From CAJXMH01 sp964001305 (lineage in GTDB: Bacteria > Bacteroidota > Bacteroidia > Flavobacteriales_E > Vicingaceae), in the NCBI GenBank assembly GCA_964001305.1, contig CAXFAI010000044.1:1-64000 (forward strand): DNA of 64,000 bases, written 5' to 3'. Both the position numbers and the translations under genes were made by a program. Under the pieces are notes generated by a model, which did no database searches, had not been told where the DNA came from, and was given only the letters and a program-made list of their open reading frames with translations. Positions 25,649-34,863 of this stretch are shown here, piece by piece (position 1 is the stretch's first letter; every line of letters starts with the position of its first letter).

Positions 25649-27352
25649 ATGTTGAGAAGTAAGTTTACACTATTAATTCTATTCAGTTTCTTTTCGCAGA
25701 TAGTTTTGGCTAGTTCAGATTCAACGAGCTTATTTCGAGAAATAGAGTCATTAAAAAAGATTAGAATTAATGGGATTTATTCGTTTGATAGTGCTTTTCA
25801 TTCAATTGTTGATATTGTAGAAACTAATCAATGGTCACTTAGCATTAAGCATCAAGCTTTTAATGAAATAGGGGAAATCAAAGCAAATTATGGGCTATTT
25901 GAAGAAGCAGAACCTATGTTTATGAAAATGCTTGACATTTCAAAGCAAGTTAATGACACGCTTTTAATGGTCAAGTCATTTACACGATTAGCTGAAAATT
26001 ACTTAGATCAAAATCAGCTCGATTTAGCGGTAGATTATGGAATAAAAGCACTTGAATTAAGCGAGCGTAAAGGTGATTTTTTAACCATGGCGATTGCTGA
26101 AAGTAGTTTAGCTGAAACATATAGGCATGCCGGCAAGCTAAATCTTTCAGAAAAGTATAATTTACAAGCAATAGAGCATTACAAGAAAGTAGGTAATTGG
26201 TACCAAGTAGCCCGCTGTTACAACAATTTTGCTGCAGCAATTGGCAAAATGGGCAGAAATTTAGAAGCGATTGACACCTTAAAGAAATCAATGCAGTTTG
26301 TAAATGATACAGATTACTTTTCATTAGGGAAGCATTATTCAAATATTGCTTATTGTTTTAGAAACATGGCTAATTACGATAGTGCTTTGTACTACAATAA
26401 AAAATCCCTTTATCTAAAAGAGAAAATACATGATGGTTGGGGAATAGGTTATTCATTAGGAGCCATTGGGAGGAGCTATGAAGGATTGGGTTTATATGAT
26501 TCAGCGATTCATTATACCTTAAGATCACTAGACACTACTTTGAAATATAAAAGTCTTTATCGAATTAAAGATGCAGCATATTATGTTTCAAATGCATACA
26601 GAGCAGCAGGTAAATACAAAGAAGCATTAGACTATCTAGATATGACAATGCGTTTCGATGATTCCATTTATGTGGAGGAGCAAAATGCAGCGATTGAGCA
26701 ATACCAACGAAAATATGACTTCTCGAAAAAGGAAGCTGAAATCAAGCAACTTAAAAGTGAACAAGAACTAGAAAAGGCAAATCAAAGGGTATTGTTGGTG
26801 TTTTTTATAGGATTGTCTTTCTTATTGATTGCCTTAGTATTGATTTTTAGACTTCGAGCAAGAAAAAGAGAACAAGAAAAGAAAGTGGTAGAACTTGAGC
26901 TTCAGAATAGCAAACAGGAGTTAGAAAGTCATAAATCTGAGTTAATACTTTATACAAGAGAGTTAATGGATAAGAATAAATCCATTAAGAAGTTTCAGCA
27001 AAAAGTAATTGAAAAGGAAGAAGAATTGGAACTCTTGAAAAACACCAAGTCTGAAGAGTTGGAGCAATTGTCCGAATTAAAAATATTAACTGACGAGGAT
27101 TGGACTCGTTTTAAAACTTTATTTGAGCGAGTTCATCCGGGATTTTTTGAAAAATTATCCAAGTCAAGCTTTGACTTTACCAAAGGGGAAAAGCGACTTT
27201 TAGCTTTAACTCGTTTAAATATGAGTCATTCAGAAATTGCAGATACCTTGGGAATTTCTACTGAAAGTGTCACCAAATCTAGATTTAGATTAAAGAAGAA
27301 ATTGGTTGCCGAAAAGCTAGTAAGTATTGAGGATTATGTCCATCAATTGTAG
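25649..27352 (+). CDS. TPR sensor with membrane helix, coiled coil and LuxR-like HTH
   Basis: The chosen start (25649) begins a signal peptide MLRSKFTLLILFSFFSQIVLA; an upstream in-frame extension lies inside the promoter. The 567-residue protein has five to six periplasmic TPR repeats (about 40-370), one membrane helix (about 390-412), a long charged coiled coil (415-490) and a C-terminal helix-turn-helix (SHSEIADTLGISTESVTKSR), as in Bacteroidota TPR/LuxR-type regulators. It should bind DNA while anchored in the membrane. A degenerate receiver gene follows 78 bases later. Confidence 0.87.
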   Translation: MLRSKFTLLILFSFFSQIVLASSDSTSLFREIESLKKIRINGIYSFDSAFHSIVDIVETNQWSLSIKHQAFNEIGEIKANYGLFEEAEPMFMKMLDISKQVNDTLLMVKSFTRLAENYLDQNQLDLAVDYGIKALELSERKGDFLTMAIAESSLAETYRHAGKLNLSEKYNLQAIEHYKKVGNWYQVARCYNNFAAAIGKMGRNLEAIDTLKKSMQFVNDTDYFSLGKHYSNIAYCFRNMANYDSALYYNKKSLYLKEKIHDGWGIGYSLGAIGRSYEGLGLYDSAIHYTLRSLDTTLKYKSLYRIKDAAYYVSNAYRAAGKYKEALDYLDMTMRFDDSIYVEEQNAAIEQYQRKYDFSKKEAEIKQLKSEQELEKANQRVLLVFFIGLSFLLIALVLIFRLRARKREQEKKVVELELQNSKQELESHKSELILYTRELMDKNKSIKKFQQKVIEKEEELELLKNTKSEELEQLSELKILTDEDWTRFKTLFERVHPGFFEKLSKSSFDFTKGEKRLLALTRLNMSHSEIADTLGISTESVTKSRFRLKKKLVAEKLVSIEDYVHQL

Positions 27353-27430
27353 TTGTCCGCCTTTTGTCCATGATGGTTTGATTAGTTGATTGCGATATGT
27401 TTTTACATTGCATCTAACAAATCAATCAAA

Positions 27431-27847
27431 ATGACACTGACCAACTTTTTCTCAACAAGAAAACCTATTCATCAAGTTTATCAACTGGCTAAACAAGTAT
27501 TAATTGTGGATACGAGTCCAACTTGTGTTAAGCGAATAGCCGATGAAATAATAGAATTAAATCATTTGTATATAGGTGCAGCAGCAACCACCAACCAAGT
27601 TGAAAAAGCAATAGCAAGCTATCAGCCAGATGTTTTATTAATTAATTGTGATTTAAGCGGTCAATTTAGTGGGTACCAAATAGCAAAGGCAATCAAATCA
27701 GATTACGATATACCTTTTTACATGATGTGCGATGCGCATGATTGTGAAACACAAAAATGGGTGAAGGAAATAAACCCAGATGGATTTATTTTCCTCACCC
27801 ATTCTTCAAAATCTTTAAAGTTGCAGTTAGAAGAAATATTGGGTTAA
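27431..27847 (+). CDS. Degenerate receiver (pseudo-receiver) protein
   Basis: From the second Met (MTLTNFFSTRK) the protein has 138 residues with a CheY-like layout: VLIVDTSP (23-30), PDVLLINCDLSGQFSG, IPFYMMCDAHD and NPDGFIFLTHS. The phosphoacceptor Asp is replaced by Asn72, the conserved Thr by Cys100 and the Lys by Leu122, so it cannot be phosphorylated in the normal way. It lies just behind the TPR/HTH regulator and may act as a protein-binding partner. The stop overlaps the convergent aldo/keto reductase by 4 bases. Confidence 0.75.
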   Translation: MTLTNFFSTRKPIHQVYQLAKQVLIVDTSPTCVKRIADEIIELNHLYIGAAATTNQVEKAIASYQPDVLLINCDLSGQFSGYQIAKAIKSDYDIPFYMMCDAHDCETQKWVKEINPDGFIFLTHSSKSLKLQLEEILG

Positions 27848-28827
27848 AAATCAGGCTTGTAAGGCTTATTATCTAGAATTTCTTCAATTTTTTCAATTGC
27901 TTCAGCATCTAGTAATTCTAAGTCATCAATAACCGTTAAAGTTTCTTCTAGCTGTGATTTTTTGGAAGCTCCCAAAATAGCAGTTGTTACGTTTTCATTT
28001 TTAAGTGTCCATGCAATAGCTAGTTTTGGCATAGTTGTGCCTAATTCTTTAGCAAACTCAGTGAGTTTTCTCACTTTTGCTAGTTTTTCTTCTACCAAAT
28101 TTGCATCCTTCAACCACTCTAAACCTTCCATAGAAAGACGAGTTTCTTCTGGCATCCCATCGTTGTATTTTCCACTTAAAATACCAGAGGCCAATGGCGA
28201 CCAAATGGTGGTTCCTAAACCAACTGTTTTATAAATCTGCTCAAATTCAACTTCTACTTTATCTCTGTGCAGCATATTGTATTGTGGTTGCTCCATAGTG
28301 GGACCAATTAAGTTGTATTGCTTGGCAACCATATGAGCTTCCATAATTTCTTGAGCGCTCCATTCTGAAGTTCCCCAATACAAAATTTTACCTTGTTGAA
28401 TGAGGTTGTGCATGGTCCAAACGGTTTCTTCAATTGGTGTTTCTTTATCGGGTCGGTGACAGAAATACAAATCCAAATAGTCCAACTGGAGGCGCTTTAA
28501 AGCAGCCTCACAAGCTTCTACTAAATGTTTGCGATTTAAGCCTCTTTGAGTAGGAAGCTTACCGCCATCACCAAAAAATGCTTTTGATGAAACAATGTAA
28601 GAGTCTCTTCTCCAGTCTCTAGCTTTTAATATCTTTCCCATTACCCGCTCAGATTCTCCTCTGGCGTATATTTCTGCATTGTCAAAAAAGTTTACTCCCT
28701 TATCATAAGCAAGATCCATTAAATCCTCAGCAATGTTATTTCCAATTTGTTTTCCGAAAGTGAGCCAAGAACCTAAGGATACTCGACTGACTTTTAATCC
28801 TGATTTTCCTAAATTTTTATATTCCAT
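27844..28827 (-). CDS. Aldo/keto reductase, YghZ/Kv-beta-like
   Basis: This 327-residue TIM-barrel oxidoreductase has the catalytic tetrad D49, Y54, K82 and H124 (FFDNAEIY, SSKAFF, YFCHRPD). The NADPH-site segment near the C-terminus (AILGASKKSQLEETL) matches the potassium-channel beta-subunit-like group. It probably reduces small aldehydes such as methylglyoxal with NADPH. No operon partners are seen. Confidence 0.92.
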   Translation of the reverse strand: MEYKNLGKSGLKVSRVSLGSWLTFGKQIGNNIAEDLMDLAYDKGVNFFDNAEIYARGESERVMGKILKARDWRRDSYIVSSKAFFGDGGKLPTQRGLNRKHLVEACEAALKRLQLDYLDLYFCHRPDKETPIEETVWTMHNLIQQGKILYWGTSEWSAQEIMEAHMVAKQYNLIGPTMEQPQYNMLHRDKVEVEFEQIYKTVGLGTTIWSPLASGILSGKYNDGMPEETRLSMEGLEWLKDANLVEEKLAKVRKLTEFAKELGTTMPKLAIAWTLKNENVTTAILGASKKSQLEETLTVIDDLELLDAEAIEKIEEILDNKPYKPDF

Positions 28828-28947
28828 TTTGTGATGTTTGGTGTATATATAAAACTATACAAAATGGCTTTTGTTTGTAAGAATGTAAGAAGATTTAACA
28901 AAGTCAAGAGGTCTGCGCTAATTGTAAATAAATTCTATGTTCATTAA

Positions 28948-29056
28948 GTTGTTTCACAGAGAAATACAGAGGAAATACAAAGAGCCACAAAGTACTTTTA
29001 TAGAGCAAGAACCTCCGTGCAACTCTGTGCCTTCTTCGTGTGCTTTGTGTAACAAC
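28948..29056 (+). repeat. CACAGAG-type palindromic element, copy L
   Basis: Starts GTTGTTTCACAGAG and ends with the inverted CTTTGTGTAACAAC (14-base ends with 2 mismatches), about 109 bp. Inside are CACAGAG/ACAAAG words and a CCTCCGTGCAACTCTGTGCC half. It lies 25 bases before the GxxExxY gene. Confidence 0.85.
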
Positions 29057-29080
29057 CAACAATTTTCTTAAATTGAATGC

Positions 29081-29461
29081 ATGGAAAATTATAGTGAAAA
29101 CGAATTAGCAACTATTGTAATAGGTTGTGCCATTGAAGTACATAAGAAATTAGGTCCAGGCCTACTGGAGTCAGCATATCAAAAATGTTTAGCTCATGAA
29201 TTGAAGCTGGCAGGTTTAAAGGTGAATGAAGAAAAACCAATGCCTATAGTTTATAAGGAAATAAAGTTAAATCATGGCTATAGAATTGATTTACTAGTGA
29301 ATGATAAGTTAGTATTAGAAATAAAAACCGTTGAATCGTTAACTGATGTGCACACAGCTCAGGTATTGACTTATCTTCGATTGGGAGATTATAAACTCGG
29401 ATTGTTGTTGAACTTTCATGTTTCTGTAATGAAGCATGGAATTAAAAGAATAATCAATTAG
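29081..29461 (+). CDS. GxxExxY family protein (PD-(D/E)xK nuclease-like)
   Basis: This 126-residue protein has the signature G27-LL-E30-SA-Y33 and a possible nuclease core D70...E80-I-K82 (YRIDLLVNDKLVLEIK), followed by QVLTYLRLGDYKLGLLLNF. The family is widespread and often present in many copies per genome, with unknown function. Here the gene is framed by one related palindromic element upstream and two downstream, with no other gene in the unit. It may be a solitary mobile or selfish unit. Fold assignment is family knowledge; function is not known. Confidence 0.85.
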   Translation: MENYSENELATIVIGCAIEVHKKLGPGLLESAYQKCLAHELKLAGLKVNEEKPMPIVYKEIKLNHGYRIDLLVNDKLVLEIKTVESLTDVHTAQVLTYLRLGDYKLGLLLNFHVSVMKHGIKRIIN

Positions 29462-29470
29462 ATAGTGTAA

Positions 29471-29588
29471 GGTTGTTTCACAGAGAAACACAGAGAAACA
29501 CAGAGGATACACAAAGAGCCACAAAGTACTTTTTAAAGACCAACCTCAGTGAAGCTTTTTGTCTTCTTCGCGTACTTTGTGTAATAAC
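29471..29588 (+). repeat. CACAGAG-type palindromic element, copy R1
   Basis: Begins GGTTGTTTCACAGAG and ends CTTTGTGTAATAAC. It is about 118 bp, with one extra CACAGAGAAA repeat unit compared with copy L. It starts 10 bases after the GxxExxY stop. Confidence 0.85.
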
Positions 29589-29603
29589 TTTTGCTTTTAA
29601 GAA

Positions 29604-29702
29604 GCACATCACAGAGGGATAATAAGAATCACAAAGTACTATTTAAAGAGTAAGAATCTTAGTGAAACTCTGAGTATACTTCGTGCTCTTTGTGTAATAA
29701 CC
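29604..29702 (+). repeat. CACAGAG-type palindromic element, copy R2
   Basis: A more diverged copy (CACATCACAGAGGG...CTCTTTGTGTAATAACC) directly behind R1 in the same orientation. Together with R1 it fills the space between the GxxExxY gene and the ligase. Confidence 0.75.
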
Positions 29703-29719
29703 TTTTTAATAAAAACTCG

Positions 29720-31309
29720 CTACATATAAAGCTCCAACAAATCCAGCAAATCTTTATGTGTATTGGCTTCTTTTGCTTTTTTGTCTGTTCGCCAACGGTG
29801 CATACGTGGAAAACGCAAAGCTACTCCCGACTTATGCCGTGTTGATTTGGCAATGCCTTCAAAGGCAATTTCAAAAACAAGCTCTGGTATTACACTTCTC
29901 ACAGGCCCAAATCGCTCAAGCGTGTTCTTCTTTACAAAAGCATCTACTTTTTTGATCTCTTCATCCGTTAAGCCGGAGTAAGCTTTAGTAAACGGCACGA
30001 GTTCATTTCCTTTCCAAACCGCAAAGGTGTAATCGGAGTATAAATTTGCTCGTCTACCATGTCCTCTCATGGCATATAAAAGCACAGCATCAATCGTTAA
30101 TGGGTCCATTTTCCATTTCCACCAATCACCTTTTTTTCGGCCAACTTGGTAAATGGAGTTCTTTTGCTTGAGCATAAAACCCTCGGCCAAGTATTTTCTT
30201 GATTCTTCTCTTTCTTTAGCCACCTCCTCCCAATTGTTAAAATGCAAGCTAGGAGACAGTAAAAGTTTTGCCGAGTTTACTTTTTGGAACAATGATTCTA
30301 AAATTTGTCTTCGTATGCTTAGTGGCTCATGCCGTATGTCTTTTCCTTCATGTTCTAACAGATCATAAGCCATAAGCACAACAGGAGCTTTTTTAAGAAT
30401 GGATTGACTTACTGTTTTACGACCAATTCGACTTTGAAGCACTGAGAAGTTTAATGGTTTTCCATCTTCATAGGCTAGTATTTCTCCATCTATGACTGTA
30501 CCTGAGGGTAGTTCATCTTTCAATTCATTTAATTCAGGAAATCGTTCGGTTACCAATTCTTCACCTCTAGACCAAATAAATAGTTCTTCTTCACGCACAA
30601 TCAGCTGACCTCGAATACCATCCCATTTTCGTTCAATCAGCCAATCTTTTGGAGTCCCTAATTCGATTGGTTCTTTTTCTAAGGGGTAAGCGAGATAAAA
30701 AGGATAGGGTTGCGATAAGTTTTCTCCTCCATTAGCTTGAATAACCAACTTTTGAAAAGAAGTTTCTTGGGGCTTCCAGTTGCCCATTAAACGATGCGCC
30801 AAGCTATTTTCATCAATGTTGGTGTATTGCGAAAGCGCCTTAGTCATGAGTTTTTGAGAAACGCCCATTCGCCAACCACCGGTGATTAATTTGTTAAAGA
30901 TGAAACGTTCCGTTTGGTGCAATTGGTTCCAGGCCCAAAGCACTTTTTCTTTCTTCTCAGCCTCTTCAAGCTCTTGTAAAGAAATAAGGAATTCAATCCA
31001 ATCGCTTAATGATTTATCGGACTTGCTTTCTTGATTGGGATGAATCAGAGCCATGGTTTCAGCCAAATCACCTACAATGTGATAGGAGTCTTCAAACAAC
31101 CATATGGGAGTATTAGCTACTTCTGCGGCCCAAGCCCTGAGCAAATTGGTTTTAACACTTCGTTTAGGGCGCCGATGACTCAATATGGCAATTGTCCATA
31201 ATTTGTCCATGTCGGTTGCCTGCTCAAAATAGCACACCAAAGCATTTACCTTAACCGTAGTTTTGGTGGTTTGATCTAATTGCTGAAACAAATGGACAAA
31301 ATCTTTCAT
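29720..31309 (-). CDS. ATP-dependent DNA ligase (ligase-associated repair set)
   Basis: This 529-residue ligase has an N-terminal DNA-binding domain, then the adenylation domain with nucleophile K228 in ERKWDGIRG, motif III (DGEILAYEDG), motif IV (EGFMLKQ), motif V (WWKWKMDP) and a C-terminal OB domain. The length and domain order match the stand-alone ATP-dependent ligases that give the ligase-associated DNA damage response set its name. The partner exonuclease is nearby on the same strand, and PdeM and the Lhr-type helicase lie about 10-16 kb to the left. Confidence 0.93.
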   Translation of the reverse strand: MKDFVHLFQQLDQTTKTTVKVNALVCYFEQATDMDKLWTIAILSHRRPKRSVKTNLLRAWAAEVANTPIWLFEDSYHIVGDLAETMALIHPNQESKSDKSLSDWIEFLISLQELEEAEKKEKVLWAWNQLHQTERFIFNKLITGGWRMGVSQKLMTKALSQYTNIDENSLAHRLMGNWKPQETSFQKLVIQANGGENLSQPYPFYLAYPLEKEPIELGTPKDWLIERKWDGIRGQLIVREEELFIWSRGEELVTERFPELNELKDELPSGTVIDGEILAYEDGKPLNFSVLQSRIGRKTVSQSILKKAPVVLMAYDLLEHEGKDIRHEPLSIRRQILESLFQKVNSAKLLLSPSLHFNNWEEVAKEREESRKYLAEGFMLKQKNSIYQVGRKKGDWWKWKMDPLTIDAVLLYAMRGHGRRANLYSDYTFAVWKGNELVPFTKAYSGLTDEEIKKVDAFVKKNTLERFGPVRSVIPELVFEIAFEGIAKSTRHKSGVALRFPRMHRWRTDKKAKEANTHKDLLDLLELYM

Positions 31310-31356
31310 GCCATGAAGTTAACAAGGAAGCACGAAAAATGATTTTGAAAAAGGTT

Positions 31357-32889
31357 CTACTGCTTTATCAGCTTATGATTTATTAGCTCACCAGATTGCA
31401 TTTCGATTTGAATAAAATACAAAGCTGAAGGCAAATTAGTTAAACGCAATTCACTTTGGGGACTTTTTTCTTCAAGAACCAAACGGCCATTCTGATCAAA
31501 TAACTTGAGAAGTTTGATTTGTGTAGCATTAGTAAAATTTAGATTATCTTTTACAGGGTTTGGGTAAATCGTAAAGTCATTTTGATGAGAACCTAAATCC
31601 TTTAATGACGTACTAAAGTTTAAGGGACTACCAATGGTGTCGCCTTGAATTGTGGCAAAGGCAACCATTCTAGATTGACTAGCTGTTCCAACTCCACCAA
31701 TTCCATACGATTCATAATCAAAAGGAAAGCTCGGAAACCCTACACCTATTCTTCTTATCTTATAGTTTCCAGATAGACCGCCACTTGAAGTATTTACAGA
31801 ATCACAAGTTGCCGAAAATTGGTGATTCTGTCCTTGTTTACTAACAAATGAAAGCATATAATTTGTCTCACTTTCGTCAATAGCGAAATACTCGCTATAT
31901 AAACTTCCAGATTGAAAACAAAACAAAAATTGATTTGAATTAAGATAAACCTGTGATGCCAAGTTATCAATAATGGTGTCAGACAAAGCAATACTATAGC
32001 TTCTAACTTCACTAACTGGATTTAAAGAAACATAAAAAGGAATAGATGTATATTGATATGTTCCTACTAATGAATCATTTCTTACTTGTTTACTGAGAAT
32101 TTTCACTTTAACATTCTCATATCCTGATGATGACCCAGGACCTGTTAGATTATAAGAATTTATATAATGAATTTCATCTCCAGAGTCAAATAAGTAGTGC
32201 TCTCTATTCGTAAAAACGGTATTTGTATCTTGAAAACTATATAGGGTGTAATAATTGACTTTTTCTAGAGAAGAAAAGTCAATTGTTCTTAGTAATCCAT
32301 TATTTTTTGACAACTCTATTTTTGCTCCATTAAATACAGTAGAATATGGACTAGCAGGGTAAATAGCACTTGTTGATATACTTAACCTTTTTACAGAATC
32401 CATTCCATAGTTTGGAATTGACATTTGGTAGGTAGAGTCAACTATTGCATGGAAAACTGTACTATCTGTTCGCCCTAGCTCAAAACTTATATTTGGCAGA
32501 TTAGTTGGGAAATACAATTTGTAATAGTTAAAACCACTAACACTGTTTGAAGCAGTTATTTCTGTGGTATCAATTTTAAATTCTATTTTGTTACCGAGAA
32601 TCCTACTAAGAACTGGATAAACTCTTGATGCATTTGAAGGATCAGAATTCTCTAGTTGAGAGTAACCTCTGTTTAAGGAAAGCGTTTTAACGTTATTTTG
32701 AGTGATCGATGTATTAACCATTAATGTTATCATAGGGTTCAATCGATCAGCGGTGAAGCTATTACCAACAGAATCTTCAGCTAAATAATGCCGAATTGTA
32801 TCATTTGGATTAAATGGCCTCCAATTTTGAGCGGCTAAAGATGAAATTAAAGCATAAAAGGAGATACTAAAAAGTAGAAATTTTTTCAT
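31357..32889 (-). CDS. Secreted protein with T9SS type A sorting domain
   Basis: This 510-residue protein has a signal peptide (MKKFLLFSISFYALISSLAAQ), about 410 residues of beta-rich sequence with no recognised domain, and a sorting domain starting at about FTIYPNPVKDNLNF and ending HKLIKQ. It lies between the ligase and exonuclease genes without overlap (47 and 54 bases). Its presence there looks accidental, not functional. Export through T9SS is expected. Confidence 0.82.
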   Translation of the reverse strand: MKKFLLFSISFYALISSLAAQNWRPFNPNDTIRHYLAEDSVGNSFTADRLNPMITLMVNTSITQNNVKTLSLNRGYSQLENSDPSNASRVYPVLSRILGNKIEFKIDTTEITASNSVSGFNYYKLYFPTNLPNISFELGRTDSTVFHAIVDSTYQMSIPNYGMDSVKRLSISTSAIYPASPYSTVFNGAKIELSKNNGLLRTIDFSSLEKVNYYTLYSFQDTNTVFTNREHYLFDSGDEIHYINSYNLTGPGSSSGYENVKVKILSKQVRNDSLVGTYQYTSIPFYVSLNPVSEVRSYSIALSDTIIDNLASQVYLNSNQFLFCFQSGSLYSEYFAIDESETNYMLSFVSKQGQNHQFSATCDSVNTSSGGLSGNYKIRRIGVGFPSFPFDYESYGIGGVGTASQSRMVAFATIQGDTIGSPLNFSTSLKDLGSHQNDFTIYPNPVKDNLNFTNATQIKLLKLFDQNGRLVLEEKSPQSELRLTNLPSALYFIQIEMQSGELINHKLIKQ

Positions 32890-32943
32890 AGTCGGAAATT
32901 TTAAGTTTTAATAAAGGTAAGAAAAAATGGATTTGAGTTTATC

Positions 32944-33936
32944 TCAATCCACCACCTCACCTTCAAACTCAGTGCTTTCTATGGCTACTTCATAGCCTTT
33001 CTCTTGCAAATACTGACTAAATATAGACGTGTAACCATGCGTTACAATTACTTTTTGGCAGCGTGTTGCTGCTATGGCTTGGTTTAAACCTGGCCAATCT
33101 GTATGGTCAGAAAGAACAAATCCTCGATCTACTGAGCGTCTTCTTCGCATCCCTCTGATGTTCATCCAGCCCGAAGCCATACCTGTTTCAAAAGCCCGAA
33201 ACTTTTTTAGCCATGCACTACCCAAGACAGATGGAGGTGCAAGAATTAAACTTCCAGCGTATGACTTTTTCTTTTCTTCCGAATCAAGGTAAGTGGTTTC
33301 ATTTAAATGCACACCCATCTCTCGGATAAGCTGATTGGTGTTTTCTATAGCACCGTGCGTGTATATATTTCCAATTGTAGTGTCAACTCCTTGCAGCAAA
33401 CGCTGGGCTTTTCCTAAAGAATAAGCACATAAAATAGCCGCTTTATTATTCATTTTGCAGCTTTGCCACCATTGGTTTATTTCTTCAAAAATCTCCCTCT
33501 GATTTTTCCATGAAAAAACTGGCAAACCAAAAGTGCACTCTGTTATAAACGTATTGCATTTTATAGGTTCAAAGGGAGTGGAAAAGCCATCATCTTCCAG
33601 TTTATAATCGCCTGATGCTACCCAAACTTCTCCTTTGTATTCCACCCTAATTTGAGCACTTCCAAATATATGTCCTGCCGGATGAAAAGAGAATTTTACT
33701 CCATTAATGTTTCGTACTTCCCCATACGCAACTCCCTCAATAGAAATTTGATGACCCAAACGATGTTTGATAATTGGAACAGAAGCTGAAGTGCTAAGGT
33801 AATGCTTGCTTCCTGCTCTTGCATGATCGGCATGAGCGTGCGTAATCATGGCATAGTCTACTGGTTTCCAAGGGTCAATGTAAATCTTGGCTCTTTCGCA
33901 GTAAATTCCTTTATCAGTGAAGCTTAGCAAAGGCAT
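32944..33936 (-). CDS. Ligase-associated DNA damage response exonuclease (MBL fold)
   Basis: This 330-residue metallo-beta-lactamase-fold nuclease has the metal motif HAHADH (33-38), a second region HPAGHIFGSAQ and a third, SDHTDWPGL, followed by a TRCQKVIVTHG segment. These features match the SNM1-like exonuclease of the ligase-associated repair set. In characterised bacteria its partners are PdeM, an Lhr-core helicase and an ATP-dependent ligase, all in this window. It is 30 bases behind the DUF4197 gene. Confidence 0.9.
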   Translation of the reverse strand: MPLLSFTDKGIYCERAKIYIDPWKPVDYAMITHAHADHARAGSKHYLSTSASVPIIKHRLGHQISIEGVAYGEVRNINGVKFSFHPAGHIFGSAQIRVEYKGEVWVASGDYKLEDDGFSTPFEPIKCNTFITECTFGLPVFSWKNQREIFEEINQWWQSCKMNNKAAILCAYSLGKAQRLLQGVDTTIGNIYTHGAIENTNQLIREMGVHLNETTYLDSEEKKKSYAGSLILAPPSVLGSAWLKKFRAFETGMASGWMNIRGMRRRRSVDRGFVLSDHTDWPGLNQAIAATRCQKVIVTHGYTSIFSQYLQEKGYEVAIESTEFEGEVVD

Positions 33937-33966
33937 TTTAATTCAACAGCGAGCTGGCTAAATGGT

Positions 33967-34698
33967 TTACTGCTGCTCAGTATCCGCATATCCAAAAACC
34001 TTCTTCAATATATCTGTAGTTCTTTCTAAAGGGTTTTCGCGAATGGCAGCCTCTTCTTGTGCAATTTGAAGAAATAATCCATCAATAGCCTTGTCGGTTA
34101 CATAGGCTGGCAAGTCTTCGTTTACCTTGTTAACGAGGGGTATTTTATTATAAGTTCCAATGACGTCACTCCAATATTTAGTCGCATTTACCTTATCTAA
34201 AGAAGCACTAATTTTAGGTTTAAAGGCCGCTTCTAAACCCAATCGGGTTTTACTTTTTAGGTAAGAAGTAGCTGCCGTATCTGTACCAAACAAAATTTCT
34301 TTTGCATCAGCTATGGTCATTTCTTTAATGGCGTTTACAAAAAGTGGTTTTGCTTCAATTACAGCATCTTCTGCGGCTGCATTTAAAGAGTTTACCACTT
34401 GTTCCACTTGTGATTCTAAGCCAATAGTTACCAAGGTGTTTTTTACTTTAACCAAGTCTTCTGGAAATGGAATTTTGACTTTTGGATCATTTAAAAATCC
34501 ACCACTTTGGTGCAATTGGCTTACCCCCATTTCCGTACCCTTTACCAAGGCCGCTTTTAAGCCATTGGCCATTTCAGTTTGCGTTGGAATGGTGTTGCTT
34601 GTGCCGTAATTGTCAATTTCTCGAAGAACCTCATCAAGGTTTCCGCATGAAAGTAATAGACTTAAAATAGCTGTTGTAAGGATTGTACCAAGGTTCAT
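33967..34698 (-). CDS. DUF4197 lipoprotein
   Basis: This 243-residue protein has a lipobox LLLSC at residues 14-18, so it is probably lipid-anchored after Cys18. The body is the helical DUF4197 domain (GLKAALVKGTEMGVSQL, LVTIGLESQVEQVV, AKEILFGTDTAATSYLK), an uncharacterised family common in Bacteroidota and Proteobacteria. A TAACTTTG box at 34732-34739 is 33 bases before the start. Function is unknown. Confidence 0.88.
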   Translation of the reverse strand: MNLGTILTTAILSLLLSCGNLDEVLREIDNYGTSNTIPTQTEMANGLKAALVKGTEMGVSQLHQSGGFLNDPKVKIPFPEDLVKVKNTLVTIGLESQVEQVVNSLNAAAEDAVIEAKPLFVNAIKEMTIADAKEILFGTDTAATSYLKSKTRLGLEAAFKPKISASLDKVNATKYWSDVIGTYNKIPLVNKVNEDLPAYVTDKAIDGLFLQIAQEEAAIRENPLERTTDILKKVFGYADTEQQ

Positions 34699-34731
34699 TT
34701 TGTATTTCTATTTAATGGAGAAAATTCATGT

Positions 34732-34739
34732 CAAAGTTA
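34732..34739 (-). promoter_or_regulatory. -7 element TAACTTTG for the DUF4197 gene
   Basis: Exact TAnnTTTG match on the minus strand, 33 bases before the start codon. It may also serve the exonuclease gene 30 bases behind. Confidence 0.4.
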
Positions 34740-34841
34740 GTCCTTCCTGCGTTATTTTGGACATTAACTATTTCGTAGGGAGTTGATAAATTAAGGCTGA
34801 AAGTCTACTTTGAGCTTTCGTTCTTTATCCTTCTTCTTTTT

Positions 34842-34849
34842 TACCTTTG
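34842..34849 (+). promoter_or_regulatory. -7 element TACCTTTG for the RidA gene
   Basis: Exact match to the TAnnTTTG consensus, 14 bases before the ATG at 34864. Confidence 0.5.
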
Positions 34850-34863
34850 TAAAAAAAGCAGAA

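Noticed and set aside
28948..29702. Repeats around the GxxExxY gene as a CRISPR array or insertion sequence
   Set aside because: The copies are too few and too diverged in length, have no regular unique spacers, and there is no transposase gene or clear target-site duplication.
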